Assembly (NCBI GenBank): GCA_036939975.1 | Contig: JALLPB010000206.1 | Coordinates: 1 to 20,328, forward strand | Direction: 5' to 3' | DNA from: Cyclostephanos tholiformis | Taxonomy: Eukaryota; Bacillariophyta; Thalassiosirophyceae; Thalassiosirales; Thalassiosiraceae | DNA: 20,328 nt | In this document: positions 16,890-20,328 of the stretch, one piece after another | Layout: every line of letters begins with the position of its first letter | Position numbering within the stretch: the first letter of the stretch is position 1 | Notes under the pieces: model-generated | Databases searched by the model: none | Told to the model about the DNA's origin: nothing | The model's input: the letters and a program-made list of their open reading frames with translations, nothing else | Position numbers and translations under genes: made by a program

Positions 16890-18617
16890 ATGAAATTTCC
16901 AGCCGCCCCGAGTGGTCCTCCCGGGCAGCCAATTGATGGCGACTGCGTGCACAATAGAAGCAATGGCAATGGGAACGGTCGTCTCGATCCACCCCCCTTA
17001 TCCCCAGCTGCTCTTGGAGAGCACTCCTACCGTCGGCGTGAATTACTGAAGAAATTTGAGCAACCTCCCATTAAACTCTCCAACCACTGCCCCATCGAAA
17101 GATACTACGCTTCCGCCGATAGAGTCCTTGCTCAATTCAAATCCCATTTAGCCAAACAAGAATTAGACGACGCATATGTAATTGGGAGGAGATTTGCATT
17201 ATTCTCGACGGTTTCCCTTCCAAATCATGATTACTACAAATCCCCCAAAGCGGGATACGTGCAGCTACGTCTAAAGAATCAAGAGGATGCTCAGTGGGTT
17301 ACTCGTGGACTGGAACGGATTGTCGAGGTAATGGATAAGGAAGAGATCGAGAAACAATTTGTCGAGGCGGAGAGATTGATGAAACAAAAAGAAGAGGAGG
17401 TTAGACAGCAATTGGAGTGGGAAAAATCAATAATGAAAAGATTGGGATCGATAGAATCGTCGAGTTTCGGATTGGACTCGGATGATGGCACTTTTGACAC
17501 GGCGTCTAAGTTGGAGTTGTTGAACCTTGCCTTTCCACGAGATGAAGATATTGAATGCGTCCTCCCTGCACCACCCGCTACCCCCATTGCACCATCCACC
17601 ACACCCTCTGCACCCTCATTTGATGAACCATTGCCACCACTGCCGCCACCAGTTGTACCTCCTCATATGGGCCTCCTCATTTCCACGTCGGCTACGCAAC
17701 AATTAAAATCTGATGGAGCCACTCCGTTCTTCCCCGAATCACCACCCGCATATAACGATTTATTCTTGGAGAGCCTTCGTACTTCTTCAATAACGGCCAT
17801 GGAGGAGGCAGAATTAGCGGAATTGGAAAAGCTGCCACCAAAGCCTAAGCCAGTGCCACGGGCGCCCATTAGGGAGATACAACGAGATTTTGAGAATCAT
17901 CTGCAGTCTCTACTGAGTACGAAGCAAATAGAGATTTTAAAGCTTGATACCTTCCAAGGTCGACTCAGCGCATCCAGTCCTCGGTACGATTCAACCAATG
18001 GGTGCGCAGTAATATCGCCCTTAATTGTTGCCACACATATAAGCACCTCGAATAAGGAATATGGCATTTCCAATAGTGCCATCAACGAAATCATCGACAA
18101 AAGAGCCCCACCCATACTTCAAAAGGTACGGTCAAAGCTCGGTCTGGCCCAACATGCACTCATAATCCCAAGTGATGTTCATGATTACCTTGTTGACGAA
18201 AATTTATTACCACAAGATAAGTTCGTTGGAGTTTGTGGAGGAGACATCTTGAACGACGATCACATCGCCAAATTGATTGAAATGTTAGTCTTTGGTAAAG
18301 AGAAGGGGAACCGTCCACGTAAAGTTGGAGCTGCCCTGTTCTTTATGGAGCACGTCGTAAGCATAATTCAAATACCACTGGGGAACGGCGAGTGTTATTA
18401 CGATCTTATTGACTCCCTTCCATCGTCCTTTGCCAGTGGAATGGCAACCAGGACTAGGTGTAAGGATCTTGCCAGTTTTGAGATATTGCTGAAAAGGTAT
18501 GGAAGCTCCAAACTCAGAGAATCTCAATGTGACTTTATCGACGACAACGAATGGAATGTTGAGATGTGTGATTTTGACCCACGAACTTTTCAGGGATTCG
18601 TCTGGTGTGAATCATGA
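16890..18617 (+). CDS. USP8_dimer-domain protein with a predicted C-terminal cysteine-peptidase-like (deubiquitinase?) domain
   Basis: Single exon, 575 aa. Residues about 60-160 match the USP8/AMSH N-terminal dimerisation helical bundle: PIERYYASADRVL, then ELDDAYVIGRRFALFSTVSL and LPNHDYYKSP, comparable to the AMSH LPKH-DYK segment. This leads into a charged coiled coil (145-185). The middle (220-300) is Pro-rich, with PPLPPPVVPP (249-258) and a PPAY motif (285-288) of the type bound by WW domains. Residues about 325-575 form an ordered domain with no JAMM metalloprotease motif (AMSH) and no USP Cys/His boxes (USP8). It does carry N-G-Cys372 before a hydrophobic helix, His488 in FFMEHVV and Asp508 in YYDLIDSLP, the order and spacing of a papain-like Cys-His-Asp triad. 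The family context suggests ubiquitin removal at endosomes/ESCRT; that and the triad are inference. ATG at 16890 is the first in frame. Confidence 0.85.
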   Translation: MKFPAAPSGPPGQPIDGDCVHNRSNGNGNGRLDPPPLSPAALGEHSYRRRELLKKFEQPPIKLSNHCPIERYYASADRVLAQFKSHLAKQELDDAYVIGRRFALFSTVSLPNHDYYKSPKAGYVQLRLKNQEDAQWVTRGLERIVEVMDKEEIEKQFVEAERLMKQKEEEVRQQLEWEKSIMKRLGSIESSSFGLDSDDGTFDTASKLELLNLAFPRDEDIECVLPAPPATPIAPSTTPSAPSFDEPLPPLPPPVVPPHMGLLISTSATQQLKSDGATPFFPESPPAYNDLFLESLRTSSITAMEEAELAELEKLPPKPKPVPRAPIREIQRDFENHLQSLLSTKQIEILKLDTFQGRLSASSPRYDSTNGCAVISPLIVATHISTSNKEYGISNSAINEIIDKRAPPILQKVRSKLGLAQHALIIPSDVHDYLVDENLLPQDKFVGVCGGDILNDDHIAKLIEMLVFGKEKGNRPRKVGAALFFMEHVVSIIQIPLGNGECYYDLIDSLPSSFASGMATRTRCKDLASFEILLKRYGSSKLRESQCDFIDDNEWNVEMCDFDPRTFQGFVWCES

Positions 18618-18736
18618 TGATATTTGTGAATAATAATTAAGTATTCAATCATTCGTTGTGCCTCTGTCTTTTATATTATGCACGCATTAAACTGGCAGCA
18701 GGTAGGTTTCGCCAGGAAGGTCTGCCGTGTCTCTAA

Positions 18737-20168
18737 TTATGTTTTGCCACCAAGAAACTGCGATTTCCATCCCTCCAACAAATTCAAGTTCACACCACTA
18801 CCACCGCAGACTTCAACAACTATAGCGCTATTTTCGACCTGTCGCAGCTCATCAAGCAACGCCGAACGCATCCTCTCCGAATACAATGGTGCTAAAGCTG
18901 CCCCACAGGCTGGCTCGACGAGCATACGGTGGTCGCTGGCAAATTTGATGCATGCATCAACTGCTTCGATGTCAGTGCATACGTAGGAGAGTACATCCTC
19001 ACCACTCCCACCCTGTCCTCGATCCTGGTGTCGATGAGCCCTCTGCATTACAGCGGGAGTCACTTCTAGAGCCCCGAGCGAGGTTGCAACGGAGTTAATT
19101 CCACTCAGTCGCACTATCGACGGATTCTTCTTCTCCTCTGAAGCCGATGAGGACAAAGAAGCGGCGAATGAAGCGGCGAAAGATGCTGCACCCTCCGTTT
19201 CACATGCAACCACTTTAGAGCCCCGCACGACGTTTGCTCTGATTTCATTCTCGCCATAGTAGTTTCGCTCGATACCCTCAAAGATTCCGCATAGGAGACC
19301 TCCTCCACCAACGCTGGCGAGCACAGCCCCAATTTTAAGATGAGCGGAGGACGGTGATTCCAACAGTTGAGTGATTATTTCATCGATCACTGTAGAATGC
19401 CCTGTCCACAATAAAGGATTGTCGTATGGGCTAAGTTGTAGGGTCGGCATGTATCATATTTCAGCAGCGAAAATGGTTTTATTCATGAAAAAAACTACAA
19501 TAAAGATGCCAGAAGGATTGATGCGACATGTGTAGCTATCGCACGCACCTTACGTAAACGGCACTGACGCCCTTCTCATTCGCTTCTTCTACCCACTCCC
19601 TGGCCAGTGCATCGGCATTGTTCCAATTTTCTCCATGAATCGTCACCTCCGCACCGAGAGAGCGTAGCTTCTCGATCACCAGGGGTTTGGTAGTCTCCGG
19701 AACGACAACGAAAACTTCCATGCCAGGGATGCGCTGCGCCACGGTCGTCACTGCTAGACCAGCATTCCCCCCGCTCGACGAAATCAGCCTAAGCCTCGCA
19801 ACGACGTCCTCGGTGGCGTCCGTTTGTTTCATTTTGCGGTTCGCATCGTAAACTTTGTGCACGGTCGCGCAAAGATGCGCCATGCCACGATCCTTGAAGC
19901 TACCACTTTTCTGCAACAGGTCTAGCTTGAGATACACAGGATGGGGATAACACAGCTTGGAGAGAGGGATGGAATATATCAGGGGCGTGGCGGAAAATAG
20001 TTCTAGCGATCGTGCCTCTTGCGCGACACAGGAGGAGAGGGAGAGAGACCTCTTGACGCAAACTGAATTGTGTGAGGACGACGCCATCGGACCTTGCATT
20101 AGAAACGAGTTAGAAACGCAAACGATGGCCAATATGATCCCTAATATTTGTGTTAACATGCGCTTCAT
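18737..20168 (-). CDS. L-serine/L-threonine ammonia-lyase (PLP-dependent dehydratase), predicted plastid-targeted
   Basis: Two exons, 20168-19549 and 19430-18737, give 437 aa. The intron (118 nt) runs from AAG|GTGCGT to ACTTAG; splicing restores AVYVSPYDNPLLWTGH. The fold is type II PLP: SGSFKDRGM with Schiff-base Lys92, SSGGNAGLAV (131-140), SVGGGGLLCG (246-255) and the C-terminal VVEVCGGSGVN cofactor loop. The ACETEGAASF and SGINSVATSLGA segments resemble animal-type serine dehydratase (SDS/SDSL). There is no C-terminal ACT domain, unlike biosynthetic threonine deaminase. It should convert L-Ser to pyruvate or L-Thr to 2-oxobutanoate, releasing ammonia. The start is the first ATG (20168). 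It begins with a signal-like segment (MLTQILGIILAIVCVSNS) followed by Phe, consistent with a diatom plastid presequence. It ends 119 bp from the convergent USP8_dimer gene. Confidence 0.9.
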
Positions 20169-20328
20169 TTTTCTCTCGTCGACAGTATCATCGTCGGCAC
20201 TACCTAACACGAACGTCACTCTCTACAAATAAAATTGGTTACCGAAGCACCCATACTAGATTAAGTATTTTATTGGAGCGTTCCCAAAACTCTTTTTATG
20301 ATTTTTTTACACTTAAATCTCGCTAAAT

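Noticed and set aside
16633..16992. 119-codon minus-strand frame upstream of the USP8_dimer gene
   Set aside because: It spans the pyrimidine minisatellite and overlaps the start of the well-supported plus-strand gene, with no domain-like segment.

Overview
The window reads as nuclear DNA of a photosynthetic stramenopile, most likely a diatom (inference). Protein-coding genes sit on both strands and three are interrupted by short GT-AG introns (79-118 nt). Coding regions are GC-rich with long Ser, Asp and Ala runs, while introns and intergenic DNA are AT-rich. Two proteins start with a signal peptide whose likely cleavage point is followed by an aromatic residue (A|W and S|F), the signature of diatom plastid presequences. 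There are no bacterial operons, rRNAs, recognisable tRNAs or CRISPR arrays.

Layout, left to right: (1) a TIM-barrel protein resembling phosphoribosylanthranilate isomerase, with low-complexity insertions (+, 16-1374). (2) A two-exon coiled-coil protein (-, 1583-3139). (3) A 705-aa protein with a helical domain and one membrane segment near its C-terminus (-, 3349-5466). (4) A five-exon cGMP-dependent-type AGC protein kinase with three cyclic-nucleotide-binding domains (-, 6021-8866). (5) A divergently placed, probably plastid-targeted protein with two UPF0301/AlgH domains (+, 9360-11720). (6) About 3.7 kb of AT-rich DNA without an intact gene (11721-15440). It holds tandem and inverted repeats and, on the minus strand, decayed coding sequence: a BMT5-like rRNA uridine methyltransferase remnant with a frameshift and internal stops, and a more degraded piece resembling an RluA-type pseudouridine synthase. 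(7) A 301-aa protein with an N-terminal membrane segment (+, 15588-16493). (8) A 575-aa protein joining a USP8/AMSH-type dimerisation domain to an unrecognised C-terminal domain with a Cys-His-Asp arrangement, proposed here as a new type of deubiquitinase or cysteine peptidase (+, 16890-18617). (9) A two-exon PLP-dependent L-serine/L-threonine ammonia-lyase with a predicted plastid presequence (-, 18737-20168).

The genes do not form one pathway, as expected for a compact protist genome. The best candidates for undescribed biology are the USP8_dimer/Cys-peptidase fusion and the decayed RNA-uridine-modification tract. Exon boundaries were placed by eye from splice consensus plus reading-frame and family continuity. 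Domain calls are from memory of family motifs, with no database search.
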